A stretch of 51,539 nucleotides of DNA, from contig CAZHZT010000031.1 of assembly GCA_964537285.1 (NCBI GenBank), forward strand, positions 1 to 51,539, in the 5' to 3' direction. Below, in pieces: positions 35,727 to 43,720 of this stretch; the first letter of the stretch is position 1; each line of letters opens with the position of its first letter. The notes under the pieces were generated by a model. It was given only the letters and a program-made list of their open reading frames with translations, was not told the DNA's origin and did no database searches. Position numbers and translations under genes: made by a program. The stretch is from CAZHZT01 sp964537285. Lineage in GTDB: Bacteria; Bacteroidota; Bacteroidia; Chitinophagales; Saprospiraceae.

Positions 35727-36443
35727 TCAAAACAGCTCCGCTCCGAATAAATTTTCAAAATGTTTTTTTAAGGCCCATTTCACTTCTTGCATGGGGACTT
35801 CCCGCCCCAATTCAAGGCTTAAGGAAGTGACTTCCTTGTCCTTATCATCTATTCCACAGGGTACAATTTTTTTAAAATAATCTAAATCCGTATTGATATT
35901 AAAAGCGAAGCCGTGCATTGTAATCCAGCGCTTAAGATGTACCCCAATAGCGCATATTTTTCTGAATGGCAGCCGTCCTTGTGCGGGAAGCCAAACCCCG
36001 GTATAATCTTTTAACCGGATAGCTTCTAAACCATAGCCTGCAAGTGTCCGGATAACCATTTCCTCTAAATAGCGAACGTAGCGATGGATATCGGTGAAAA
36101 AATACTCCATATCCAAAATTGGATAAGCAACAATTTGTCCTGGCCCGTGGTAAGTAATATCGCCTCCCCGGTTTATTTTAAAAAATTGAATATTTTGCTC
36201 CTTCAGTTGCTCCTCACTAAGAAGCAAATGATCAAGTGAACCACTTTTCCCAAGCGTATAAACCGGAGAATGCTCGCAAAACAATAAATGATGCTTTTGA
36301 GGTAACTTTTTTGCTTCCTCCTCGATATTCCGGTTGAGTTGTTTAATCCGGACGGATTCATCTAACAGGCTCTGCTGGTGATCCCATGCTTCTTTATAAT
36401 CAATACGGCCCAGATCCTGAAAATTCACATACACTTTGTTCAT
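35727..36443 (-). CDS. lipB: Octanoyltransferase LipB
   Basis: The 238-residue product has the LipB signature INRGGDITYHGPGQIVAYPI, the catalytic lysine K162 in RKICAIGVHL and the catalytic cysteine C196 in KKIVPCGIDD. It moves octanoyl groups from acyl carrier protein to lipoyl domains of 2-oxoacid dehydrogenases and GcvH. lipA is not adjacent. It starts 14 bp after the stop of the oligopeptide-binding lipoprotein gene, so it is probably read from the same transcript. Confidence 0.95.
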   Translation of the reverse strand: MNKVYVNFQDLGRIDYKEAWDHQQSLLDESVRIKQLNRNIEEEAKKLPQKHHLLFCEHSPVYTLGKSGSLDHLLLSEEQLKEQNIQFFKINRGGDITYHGPGQIVAYPILDMEYFFTDIHRYVRYLEEMVIRTLAGYGLEAIRLKDYTGVWLPAQGRLPFRKICAIGVHLKRWITMHGFAFNINTDLDYFKKIVPCGIDDKDKEVTSLSLELGREVPMQEVKWALKKHFENLFGAELF

Positions 36444-36457
36444 AACTATAATTTCGT

Positions 36458-38092
36458 TTACTGTTCCTCCTTGTCCGCTTCCCGAATAACAACCTTATTC
36501 AGATCCAATAAGTTGAGCGCATTTCCATTAAGGCCTTTCACTGATTTATTAGCAAATACGGCGGTTTCATCATAAAATAAAAAGATCACCGGAGCTTCTT
36601 CTACAACAATTTTATCCATTGCTTGATATAAAGCCCGACGTTGGCGCTCATTCGTTTCTTTTAGTGCTTTTTTATAAAGTTCATCGAATTCCTTATTTTG
36701 AAAACGGGTATAATTAGGCGGAGCTGGATTTTCGCCATAAAAAACGGAAAGGAAGCTCTCCCCGTCCGGATAATCCGCGATCCAGGAAGCCCGGAACATC
36801 GGCAGTTGGCCTTCACTCATCATTTGGCGCAAAGTACCCGATTCCATCACTTCAATTTTTGTACGAACGCCAATTTCCTGCCATTGGCCCGCTACAAAAG
36901 TGCAGAGATCCAGATAATCTTTGTTGGTACTTATGATAATTTCAGGCATCCGATTATTGTCATTATAACCTGCTTCCATCAGCAACTGGCGTGCTTTGTC
37001 TGGTTGAAAATCATACCCTTTCACTATCGCGGGATCATAAGAAGGCAAGCCCCTTGGGATAAACCCAGCATCAGCAGCTTTTCCTACATTATTGCGAAGG
37101 GAAGCCAACATTTTTTGCCGATCGATGGCATAATTCAAAGCCTGACGGACTTCTTTTTTCCTCAGTGGATTGCTTTCATCGCCAAATTGCACATTGACCC
37201 CAAGGTATTCCATATTGAGAAAGGGATTCTTAATAAATTGAAGACTTTCCTCATGCTGAGGTTGAAGTTCTCCCTGAGGAGTAAGCAGGTCGTTAACATA
37301 AGATGATTCCAGTCCGGAGATGTAGTCAATATTATTTTTAAGTAACTCCAGGTATGCCGTTTTCCGTTCACTGATAAATTGCACAAGAATGCCATCAAGT
37401 TTCGGTATTCCGCTATCAAAATAGCGCTCATTCGCCAATAATATCAAGGACTGATTCTCGATCCAGTTTTTGAGGTAAAAAGGCCCCGTACCTACCGGGT
37501 GTACCCGAAATTGATCGCCATACTTCTCAACCGCTTCTTTGGGTACTACGGAACAATACTGCATGCTCAATATACTCAACATAGGAGGAAAAACTTCTCG
37601 CAGATGAAGAACAAAGGTAGTGTCATTAGGTGCCTGGAATGGCTCTTCTGCCCTAACTTTACCATTAAAGATCCAACTTCCCGGAGAATTGACCTCCGGA
37701 TCCAGTAAGCGATTAAAACTGAATACAACATCAGCAGAAGTCATTTTGCGCCCCTTCCCGCCAGAGAAAGCCGGGTCATCGTGAAAAAACACATCATCAC
37801 GTAAAATAAAAGTGTAGATCAAGCCATTTTCTCCTATATTCCATGATTTAGCCAGGCAAGCCTGTATTTCAAGCTGATCATCCAGTTGAACCAATCCGTT
37901 ATACAAGTGATGAATCCCCCAAATATTATTCTGGCTTCTTGCAAAAGCCGGATCAAGGGAAGTAATTGAATTCGGTTGATTATATCTAAAAATGCGTTTT
38001 GAGGAGCTTTCAGTCGAATTTTCTGTGCAGGATGTAGAAAATAAAAGCAATAAAAAGCAAAAGCTTATAAAACGTGACCTTATTTTTACCAT
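36458..38092 (-). CDS. Oligopeptide-type ABC transporter substrate-binding lipoprotein
   Basis: The 544-residue product has a lipobox (LLFSTSCTEN, Cys22) and the SBP_bac_5 family landmarks ITSLDPAFARSQNNIWGIHH, LAKSWNIGENGLIYTFILRD and RKKEVRQALNYAIDRQKMLA. It binds peptides or similar ligands in the periplasm and hands them to an ABC permease. No permease or ATPase gene is nearby, so it is an orphan binding protein here. The gene is divergent from the TolB-like lipoprotein gene. Confidence 0.9.
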   Translation of the reverse strand: MVKIRSRFISFCFLLLLFSTSCTENSTESSSKRIFRYNQPNSITSLDPAFARSQNNIWGIHHLYNGLVQLDDQLEIQACLAKSWNIGENGLIYTFILRDDVFFHDDPAFSGGKGRKMTSADVVFSFNRLLDPEVNSPGSWIFNGKVRAEEPFQAPNDTTFVLHLREVFPPMLSILSMQYCSVVPKEAVEKYGDQFRVHPVGTGPFYLKNWIENQSLILLANERYFDSGIPKLDGILVQFISERKTAYLELLKNNIDYISGLESSYVNDLLTPQGELQPQHEESLQFIKNPFLNMEYLGVNVQFGDESNPLRKKEVRQALNYAIDRQKMLASLRNNVGKAADAGFIPRGLPSYDPAIVKGYDFQPDKARQLLMEAGYNDNNRMPEIIISTNKDYLDLCTFVAGQWQEIGVRTKIEVMESGTLRQMMSEGQLPMFRASWIADYPDGESFLSVFYGENPAPPNYTRFQNKEFDELYKKALKETNERQRRALYQAMDKIVVEEAPVIFLFYDETAVFANKSVKGLNGNALNLLDLNKVVIREADKEEQ

Positions 38093-38131
38093 TTTATTTA
38101 ATTAATCTAAATTTTTAAGAAAAAACATGCC

Positions 38132-38139
38132 TAAATTTG
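38132..38139 (+). promoter_or_regulatory. Candidate -7 box for the TolB-like lipoprotein gene
   Basis: TAAATTTG matches the TAnnTTTG element 13 nt before the ATG at 38153, leaving a very short leader. The -33 part is not clear. Confidence 0.3.
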
Positions 38140-38152
38140 GCGAAAAAAAACC

Positions 38153-39274
38153 ATGAATCACAAAATACTTTTTTCACTACTTATCAGCATTTCTTTTTTT
38201 GCCTGCTCAGCGCCTGCTTCACAGGAAAATAAGGCGAAAGAAACACCTGAAAATGAGCCGACTAGCGAAGCCTCTAAACCGGAGAGCCTTATTTATCCCG
38301 AGGAAAAGCACTTTTCAAGTTTGAAGCAGCTTACCTTTGGCGGGGATAATGCCGAAGCTTACTTCAGCTTTGACAATGAATTTTTGGTTTTTCAGGCTAC
38401 CAACGAAAAATGGGATATCGCTTGCGATCAAATTTTTTACATGCCCGTAAATGGCTATGAAGGTGAAATGCCTAATATGCTAAGTACGGGTAAAGGCCGA
38501 ACTACCTGCTCATATTTCTTACCGGGGAATAAAAGCATTGTATATGCTTCTACGCACAAAGCCGACGAAGCCTGCCCGCAAACACCAAGGATGGTCAACG
38601 GGAAATATGTCTGGGCTGTTTATGCAAGCTTTGACATCTATACGGCAGATTTAGAAGGTAATATCCTTAAACAACTTACCGACGATCCTGGTTACGATGC
38701 GGAAGCAACGGTTTCTCCCGATGGCAAAACAATCGTTTTCACCTCTATGCGCTCCGGAGACCTTGAATTGTACACCATGAATATTGATGGCTCTAATGTG
38801 CAACAAGTTACCGATGAATTGGGTTATGATGGTGGTGCTTTCTTTACCCCGGACAGCAAGCAGCTTATTTTCCGCGCATCGCGCCCAAAAACGGATCAAG
38901 AAGTGAAGGTTTATAAGGAGCTATTGGCGCAAAACCTGGTGCAACCTACAGCAATGGAACTCTTCATTTGTAATGTAGATGGATCAGATTTACGTCAAAT
39001 TACAGACTTGGGCGGTGCAAATTGGGCACCGTTTATGCACCCTTCCGGAGAAAAAGTCTTATTTTCGACCAATCACCACTCTGAAACAGGAAGAAAATTT
39101 AACATTTTCTCTGTTAATATTGATGGTACAAACCTAAAACAAATTACCTTTGATGACACTTTTGATTCTTTCCCTATGTTCTCTTTCGATGGAAAGAGAT
39201 TAGTATTCTCCTCTAACCGAAATAATGGGGGAAGTCGAGATACAAACGTATTTATTGTCGATTGGAAAGAATAA
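38153..39274 (+). CDS. TolB-like beta-propeller lipoprotein (PD40 repeats)
   Basis: The 373-residue product has a lipobox (FFACSAPAS, Cys18) and a six-bladed propeller of PD40/WD40-like repeats. Each blade ends with motifs such as ATVSPDGKTIVFTSMRSGDL and PMFSFDGKRLVFSSNRNNGG. It resembles TolB and peptidase propellers but has no second domain, and no Tol-Pal genes are adjacent. It probably acts in the envelope, with ligand unknown. Confidence 0.85.
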   Translation: MNHKILFSLLISISFFACSAPASQENKAKETPENEPTSEASKPESLIYPEEKHFSSLKQLTFGGDNAEAYFSFDNEFLVFQATNEKWDIACDQIFYMPVNGYEGEMPNMLSTGKGRTTCSYFLPGNKSIVYASTHKADEACPQTPRMVNGKYVWAVYASFDIYTADLEGNILKQLTDDPGYDAEATVSPDGKTIVFTSMRSGDLELYTMNIDGSNVQQVTDELGYDGGAFFTPDSKQLIFRASRPKTDQEVKVYKELLAQNLVQPTAMELFICNVDGSDLRQITDLGGANWAPFMHPSGEKVLFSTNHHSETGRKFNIFSVNIDGTNLKQITFDDTFDSFPMFSFDGKRLVFSSNRNNGGSRDTNVFIVDWKE

Positions 39275-39290
39275 ATTATTTTTGAAAAGT

Positions 39291-39374
39291 TTTTTGAGGC
39301 AGTAGGCCAGGCAGGATTAGGGCACATAGTTTTACTATGTGACCGAAGAGTGCGAAAGCAGACTGCCTCAAAAA
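39291..39374 (+). terminator. Nested hairpin after the TolB-like gene
   Basis: The outer arms (39291-39303 / 39362-39374, TTTTTGAGGCAGT) are perfect over 13 bp. An inner 8-bp hairpin CACATAGT...ACTATGTG (39323-39341) sits within. It starts 16 bp after the stop and could terminate transcription. It also looks like a palindromic intergenic repeat. Confidence 0.6.
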
Positions 39375-39463
39375 GCCGGTAAAATTTGTAAAAATTTAAG
39401 AGCCCAAATACTAGCCGATAAGGAATGCACATGTAACTTTCAGAACATTAAACTTTTTTAGCT

Positions 39464-40444
39464 ATGAAGAAGAATAAGGAATTGATTATCGCAACTATGA
39501 AGTATGCGAAAGAAGAACGGTCTAAAAGCTGGATGGTATTTATCTCCACTTTAATTCTTTTGGCAGGAGCACTATTTGGTGCAATTGTTAACTTTCATAT
39601 CGTACCTCAAATCCTCTGCTCTGTGTTGGCCGGATTGCTGACTGTACGACTTTTTATTATTTACCACGACTATTTGCACAACACTATCCTGCAACACTCC
39701 CCTATTGCGAAATTCATTTTCACTATTTACGGAATGTATATTTTAGCTCCTATAAGCATTTGGAAACGATCTCATGATTATCACCATGCACATAATTCAA
39801 AACTCTATACCTCCAGTATTGGTTCTTATCCACTGGTAACCAAAAAAGACTTTCAAAAAGCAAGTAAAAAGGAGCGTTCTATTTATTTATTCATCCGCCA
39901 TCCATTTACCATTGCTTTCGGCTATTTCTTTGTGTTTTTATGGGGAATGTGTATTCGTTCCTTGATCAATAATCCAAAGAAACATATTGATTCTCTTTAC
40001 TCTCTTATTTTCCATTTCGGTTTAGGCGGGGCTATTTGGTGGTTCCTGGGCTTCCAAAGCTTTTTCCTGGGCTTTTTCCTCCCTCTCGCCATAAGCTGTG
40101 CTATGGGAGCTTACCTATTTTATGCCCAACACAACTTCCCTGCCGCAAAATTCAGACCTAAAGAAGAATGGGATTACACCTATGCAGCGCTTCATTCATC
40201 GAGTTACATGAAAATGAGTAAGCTTATGCACTGGTTTACGGGTAATATTGGGTATCACCATATCCATCACATCAACCCTAGAATTCCTTTTTACAAGCTA
40301 CCTACCGTTTTCAAGGAAGTTGAAGCTTTACAAAACCCGGGAGTTACTTCCTTAAAGCTAAAAGATATTTATGCCTGCCTTAAATTAAAAGTGTGGGACC
40401 CAGAAAGAGGAAGGATGATTGGGTTGAAAGAAGTTTATGCATGA
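39464..40444 (+). CDS. Membrane fatty acid desaturase
   Basis: The 326-residue product has the three histidine boxes of membrane desaturases: HDYLH (68-72), HDYHH (104-108) and HHIHH (265-269). About four to five TM helices lie between them, and there is an additional QHNFP at 222-226. The di-iron enzyme inserts a double bond into acyl chains or lipids. The exact regiochemistry is not readable. It is monocistronic, preceded by a nested hairpin and followed by a very long terminator. Confidence 0.92.
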   Translation: MKKNKELIIATMKYAKEERSKSWMVFISTLILLAGALFGAIVNFHIVPQILCSVLAGLLTVRLFIIYHDYLHNTILQHSPIAKFIFTIYGMYILAPISIWKRSHDYHHAHNSKLYTSSIGSYPLVTKKDFQKASKKERSIYLFIRHPFTIAFGYFFVFLWGMCIRSLINNPKKHIDSLYSLIFHFGLGGAIWWFLGFQSFFLGFFLPLAISCAMGAYLFYAQHNFPAAKFRPKEEWDYTYAALHSSSYMKMSKLMHWFTGNIGYHHIHHINPRIPFYKLPTVFKEVEALQNPGVTSLKLKDIYACLKLKVWDPERGRMIGLKEVYA

Positions 40445-40517
40445 TCAGATAGATAAAAAAAAGCAAGTGCCTTGGCGCTTGCTTTTTTTTTATCTATCTG
40501 ATCATGCATAAACTTCT
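40427..40517. terminator. Very long inverted repeat terminating the desaturase gene
   Basis: The left arm AAAGAAGTTTATGCATGATC... (40427-40470) pairs with 40475-40517 over about 44 bp, with one bulge in the A/T run and one G-T pair. The arm includes the last codons and stop of the desaturase and a run of eight A against nine T. It resembles the dnaA/hemL terminator in design. Confidence 0.85.
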
Positions 40518-40518
40518 T

Positions 40519-40668
40519 TTTTGGGAAAATAAACGCCGCTTCGCGGCGAAATTCTCTTTTGAGGGAGGCCGAAAGGGCTATTTTGCGAAGCAAAATAGCC
40601 CTTTCGGCCTCCCTCTCAAAGGAGTTTCGCGCCGTAGGCGCGTTTATTTTTAAAGGCGAGAATCGCCA
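40519..40668. repeat. Family B palindromic element, copy 3
   Basis: The central perfect 26-bp inverted repeat (40561-40586 / 40590-40615, GAGGGAGGCCGAAAGGGCTA on the left) has CGCCGCTTCGCGGCG and GCGCCGTAGGCGC flanks as in copy 1. It lies between the desaturase terminator and the end of the T9SS-protein gene. Confidence 0.87.
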
Positions 40669-40680
40669 TGCATAATTCGA

Positions 40681-41679
40681 TTAATTAAGCATTAGCTTTT
40701 TGATGGATTTCTTAGCTCCATTCTCCACTTGTACAAGATAAATTCCTTTGTTCAAATTAAGATTCAGCTCAATTTGAGTATTGATTACTTCTTTAAAGAA
40801 CACTTGCTGCCCTAGCAAGTTAAAAATAGTAACCGTTGTTTTTCCCGACACTTCTTCGTTAAACTGGATATTGACTTTATCTTTTGCAGGATTTGGCATG
40901 AGTGTCAAGCCCAATTCGTTGAAGTTATTATTTTTCACAGAAGAAGGAATTACAGGATCGAGGCTTGAACCAGAATTGATCACTTCTTTTGTATCGAAAA
41001 TTTGAACGAAAGCAAGTACGTAGATTTCGTCAGCATTCCAGTTTGCATCGATGGAGTAATTGTAGTTGAACGTTACGGAGCCTCCGGGAGCAGAAGGCGT
41101 AACAGGATCACCGGTATTTTCTGAAATAAAATCGCGGAGGACATTGTGGTGTACACTTTCGCCATTTCCGGTAGTTTGATTGATCTCTTTTTCCAAAACC
41201 GCTACAAAAAGCCTTAAATCACCCGTTGGAGCCGTTTCCAAACTATTAACCGTTACGGTTACATCTCTGGTATCATTCCCGGTGGTTTCATCAACCAAAA
41301 TTTGTAAGGGACTTGTTTGCCCTAACTGAGCCTGTAAGTCAGCCTCGCTTAATAAGGTAGAACCAGAATTTGCTTTGGTACCCAACATAAACAATTGGGG
41401 TGTGCCGAAGATGTTGTAATAATCCTTGCGGGCATTGTTATCGGCCTGATTGGCATTATAAAACACGCATGAAGGATAAGGCACAGATGGATGAATAGCC
41501 ATGTGATGGACATCATCCGGATAGTTTTCGATTAAACTGAATAAAGCAGGGTTGCGCGAAGCACAAATGCTGCATTCAGAATTAGTTAAATGCTCAAGAA
41601 GCACGAACTTCTTCGCTCCCTGAGAAAACAACGGCAATGACATTGCCGTCAGCACAAAAATTGTAATGATTTGCTTCAT
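40681..41679 (-). CDS. T9SS-secreted thioredoxin-fold (Omp28-like) protein
   Basis: I choose the start ATG 41679 (MKQIITIFVLTAMSLPLFSQ), which gives a clean signal peptide and 332 residues. The upstream in-frame ATG at 41778 adds a 33-residue leader without signal character. The N-terminal domain has a CxxC (SECSICASRNP) and a thioredoxin-like fold, as in Omp28-related proteins. The C-terminal about 75 residues (LTLMPNPAKDKVNIQFNEEV ... KGIYLVQVENG) are a T9SS type A sorting domain, sending it to the cell surface or outside. The substrate is unknown. Confidence 0.86.
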   Translation of the reverse strand: MKQIITIFVLTAMSLPLFSQGAKKFVLLEHLTNSECSICASRNPALFSLIENYPDDVHHMAIHPSVPYPSCVFYNANQADNNARKDYYNIFGTPQLFMLGTKANSGSTLLSEADLQAQLGQTSPLQILVDETTGNDTRDVTVTVNSLETAPTGDLRLFVAVLEKEINQTTGNGESVHHNVLRDFISENTGDPVTPSAPGGSVTFNYNYSIDANWNADEIYVLAFVQIFDTKEVINSGSSLDPVIPSSVKNNNFNELGLTLMPNPAKDKVNIQFNEEVSGKTTVTIFNLLGQQVFFKEVINTQIELNLNLNKGIYLVQVENGAKKSIKKLMLN

Positions 41680-42001
41680 ATTGTTTGGATTAAATGATTT
41701 GTGAATAGGCTTATCGTGTACCTTCTGATACAGCCCAAGTCTAAAGTACAAGTTTACTAGCTTTTTCTGTGATGGCAAGGTAGGAGGGCGACATTTTGTT
41801 TAAAATCACCTCACTTTTAGTGATGCCGGTCAAGCGTGAAACTGGGGGCCTTGAGTCGCTAAATTAATTGGTGCTTGACTAGTGGTCTTTGATAATCTGT
41901 GCAGAGCCTTCATCTTGCTCTGATTACCAACACTGCACAAAAAGTTGTTACTCAACAACCATTTTTGCCTTAGTAAAGGACAGGACAATCATCTGTTCAT
42001 C
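41680..42001. other. Gap between the T9SS gene and the DGR template repeat
   Basis: About 320 bp hold no gene that I can support. The region must contain the promoter of the T9SS-protein gene and the 3' end of the DGR transcript. Short ORFs here are antisense to or inside the template repeat. Confidence 0.5.
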
Positions 42002-42026
42002 GACAGCCATCCAGCTTAACGGTGAG

Positions 42027-42153
42027 CTGCGGGCAAGACGAAAGCCGATATTGTTGTTACGGTTCGTCGGATTGTTGTTGTTGCGATTGGCGGCGCGACA
42101 GTTCTGCGGATTGTTGTTCCAACTGCCGCCGCGATTCACGCGATTAGAGCCCT
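42027..42153 (-). repeat. DGR template repeat (TR)
   Basis: These 127 bp align without gaps to 43725-43851 (the VR). Twenty positions differ, and in every one the TR has A on the coding (minus) strand. The remaining 107 bases are identical. The coding strand is full of AAC/AAT codons, about 36 adenines in all, as is typical for TRs: AAC can mutate to fifteen residues without giving a stop. It begins at the RT stop codon and lies downstream of it. The region is probably transcribed as non-coding RNA and copied by the RT with errors at A. Confidence 0.97.
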
Positions 42154-43156
42154 ATGATGATTGACCTTCAATATTTAATAGAACTTTTTTTCTAAAAGGG
42201 ATCGAAGTTGCTTTTTCCGTAAATGCTATTAAAGGCAACACATGTGCCTGTGTATCACTTTCATTCCAAATGCCTTCCGACTGAAATTCATAAGCTCTCT
42301 TCAATTTACGAATAAAGCGTACCTTACTTTTTTGCAACAGCCGCAAATGGTAGGGGAAAACGCGATATCCCAAAAATGGAAGGCCCAACTTTGTACGATT
42401 AAGCTGAAATGGCTTTAGTTTAAGATGCAATTTATTTTCAACATACGCTTCAATAATATTCTTCGCCTCTTTTAGTTCTACCTTATCACCACTCCATAAA
42501 ATCATATCATCCATATAGCGAACATAGGCTTTAATGTGAAGTTGTTCTTTGATAAAATGATCCAGGCCACTTAAGTGATGATTGGCGAAGTACTGGCTGG
42601 TGAGGTTTCCTATAGGCAACCCTCTATTCGGACTGGCTTCATAACTATCAATAATTTGGTAAAAAATAGAAAGAAGTTGGGGTTCTTTAAACATCTTACA
42701 CAATTGAGCTTTTAGCACATCATGATGAATGCTTGCAAAGAATTTCTCAACATCAAGCTTCAAAAACCATTCATATTTCTTTGTATAGCTCTTTGCCCGA
42801 TCTAGAGCTGCATAGGTACCTTTGCCTTTTCGGCTTGCATAGCTATCAAAAACTTGAGCTTTTTCAAACCGAGAATGGCAAACATTCATTAACGCATGGT
42901 GAAGCACTTGCTCCGAAAAAGCGCTTGCGCAGATTTCTCTTTCCTTGGGCTCATAGATCAGAAAATACCTGTAGTCCCCTACTTTAACTTTAGCATTATC
43001 AATTTGCTTTTGTAAACAAATTAAATTCTGATCAAGGGATTCCTGATAGGCAAGTACTGAAACGGTATGACGTTTTCCTTTGCTAGCCTTCCAAAACGCT
43101 AATTGCAGGTTCTCGATATCTAAAACTTTGGGAATGAGTTTATTCGCTCTTCTCAT
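42152..43156 (-). CDS. DGR reverse transcriptase
   Basis: The 334-residue product has the RT motifs: FLKLDVEKFFASI (motif A with D135), the DGR-specific GLPIGNLTSQ (179-188, in place of the retroviral QGxxxSP) and KAYVRYMDDMILW with the catalytic YMDD (214-217). The length is typical for DGR RTs, which lack a maturase/endonuclease tail. It reverse transcribes TR RNA with adenine-specific errors, and the cDNA replaces the VR (family knowledge). It overlaps the HRDC gene by 17 bp, so translation is likely coupled. The stop codon touches the TR. Confidence 0.97.
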   Translation of the reverse strand: MRRANKLIPKVLDIENLQLAFWKASKGKRHTVSVLAYQESLDQNLICLQKQIDNAKVKVGDYRYFLIYEPKEREICASAFSEQVLHHALMNVCHSRFEKAQVFDSYASRKGKGTYAALDRAKSYTKKYEWFLKLDVEKFFASIHHDVLKAQLCKMFKEPQLLSIFYQIIDSYEASPNRGLPIGNLTSQYFANHHLSGLDHFIKEQLHIKAYVRYMDDMILWSGDKVELKEAKNIIEAYVENKLHLKLKPFQLNRTKLGLPFLGYRVFPYHLRLLQKSKVRFIRKLKRAYEFQSEGIWNESDTQAHVLPLIAFTEKATSIPFRKKVLLNIEGQSS

Positions 43157-43589
43157 TATTCAATGCCTTCATAAATCTTTCTCCATATTTCTCACTTTTC
43201 TTCTCTCCTATCCCTTTTATTTTTTTCATACTTGAAATATTAAATTCTTCCAAGCCAGCAAGACCCGCCAATTCCTCATCTGTGAACACCGCAAAAGCTG
43301 GAACAGCATCTTCTTCTGCTATGGCCTTTCGAATAGCACGCAATCTGGAAAATCGTTCAAAATCCTCTGGAGACAAAACCTGCTTATAATCCTTTCGCTC
43401 TCGTTTTATCGCAGAAGATTTGACTGATCCATCTATATACCGAATACAAAAACTCCAATACGCCCCTCCAGTTCCAGATACCGGCTCCTGCTCTACTTGC
43501 AGGATCTTACGCCCCCTTAAAAAGGCATTCAACTCCTCATTAACTAACTCTCCCCCCACTACCGGAACACTAAATATTTTTATCTGCAT
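43140..43589 (-). CDS. HRDC-domain DGR accessory protein
   Basis: The 149-residue product has an N-terminal beta-rich part (about 1-70, MQIKIFSVPVVGGELVNEEL, GGAYWSFCIRYIDGSV). A C-terminal HRDC domain follows (about 75-145, FERFSRLRAIRKAIAEEDAV, PAFAVFTDEELAGLAGLEEF, KKIKGIGEKKSEKYGERF). HRDC proteins are known to take the place of the Avd accessory protein in a subset of DGRs, and it probably binds nucleic acid for template or target handling (inference). It is the first gene after the VR and overlaps the RT gene. Confidence 0.9.
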   Translation of the reverse strand: MQIKIFSVPVVGGELVNEELNAFLRGRKILQVEQEPVSGTGGAYWSFCIRYIDGSVKSSAIKRERKDYKQVLSPEDFERFSRLRAIRKAIAEEDAVPAFAVFTDEELAGLAGLEEFNISSMKKIKGIGEKKSEKYGERFMKALNNEKSE

Positions 43590-43612
43590 AACCTCTTTAT
43601 TTGCCGCTCTAA

Positions 43613-43687
43613 ATTAGCTCGCTAATCCCATTCCCTTCGTCGGTGGCGCTGCCGCAGCCACCACTCCGCTCATCGGCATTAGCTCGC
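43613..43687. promoter_or_regulatory. Nested hairpin region downstream of the VR
   Basis: GGTGGC and GCCACC arms (43642-43647 / 43657-43662, with inner GCTGCCGCAGC) are enclosed by ATTAGC / GCTAAT elements. The 10-mer ATTAGCTCGC appears both at 43613-43622 and 43678-43687. Phage DGRs need a hairpin or cruciform shortly after the VR for retrohoming. This is a candidate for that role, about 60 bp past the VR. Confidence 0.5.
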
Positions 43688-43720
43688 AGGCTCACCGTTA
43701 AACCTGGAGTGGCATGTCTC

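Noticed and set aside
41680..41778. 33-residue N-terminal extension of the T9SS protein
   Set aside because: The extension hides a clean signal peptide that begins at ATG 41679.
41948..42139. Short minus-strand ORF with an Asn-rich GGSW...GFRLARS peptide
   Set aside because: This is the DGR template repeat read in the target frame. Its open frame is a by-product of TR/VR identity, not evidence of a protein.
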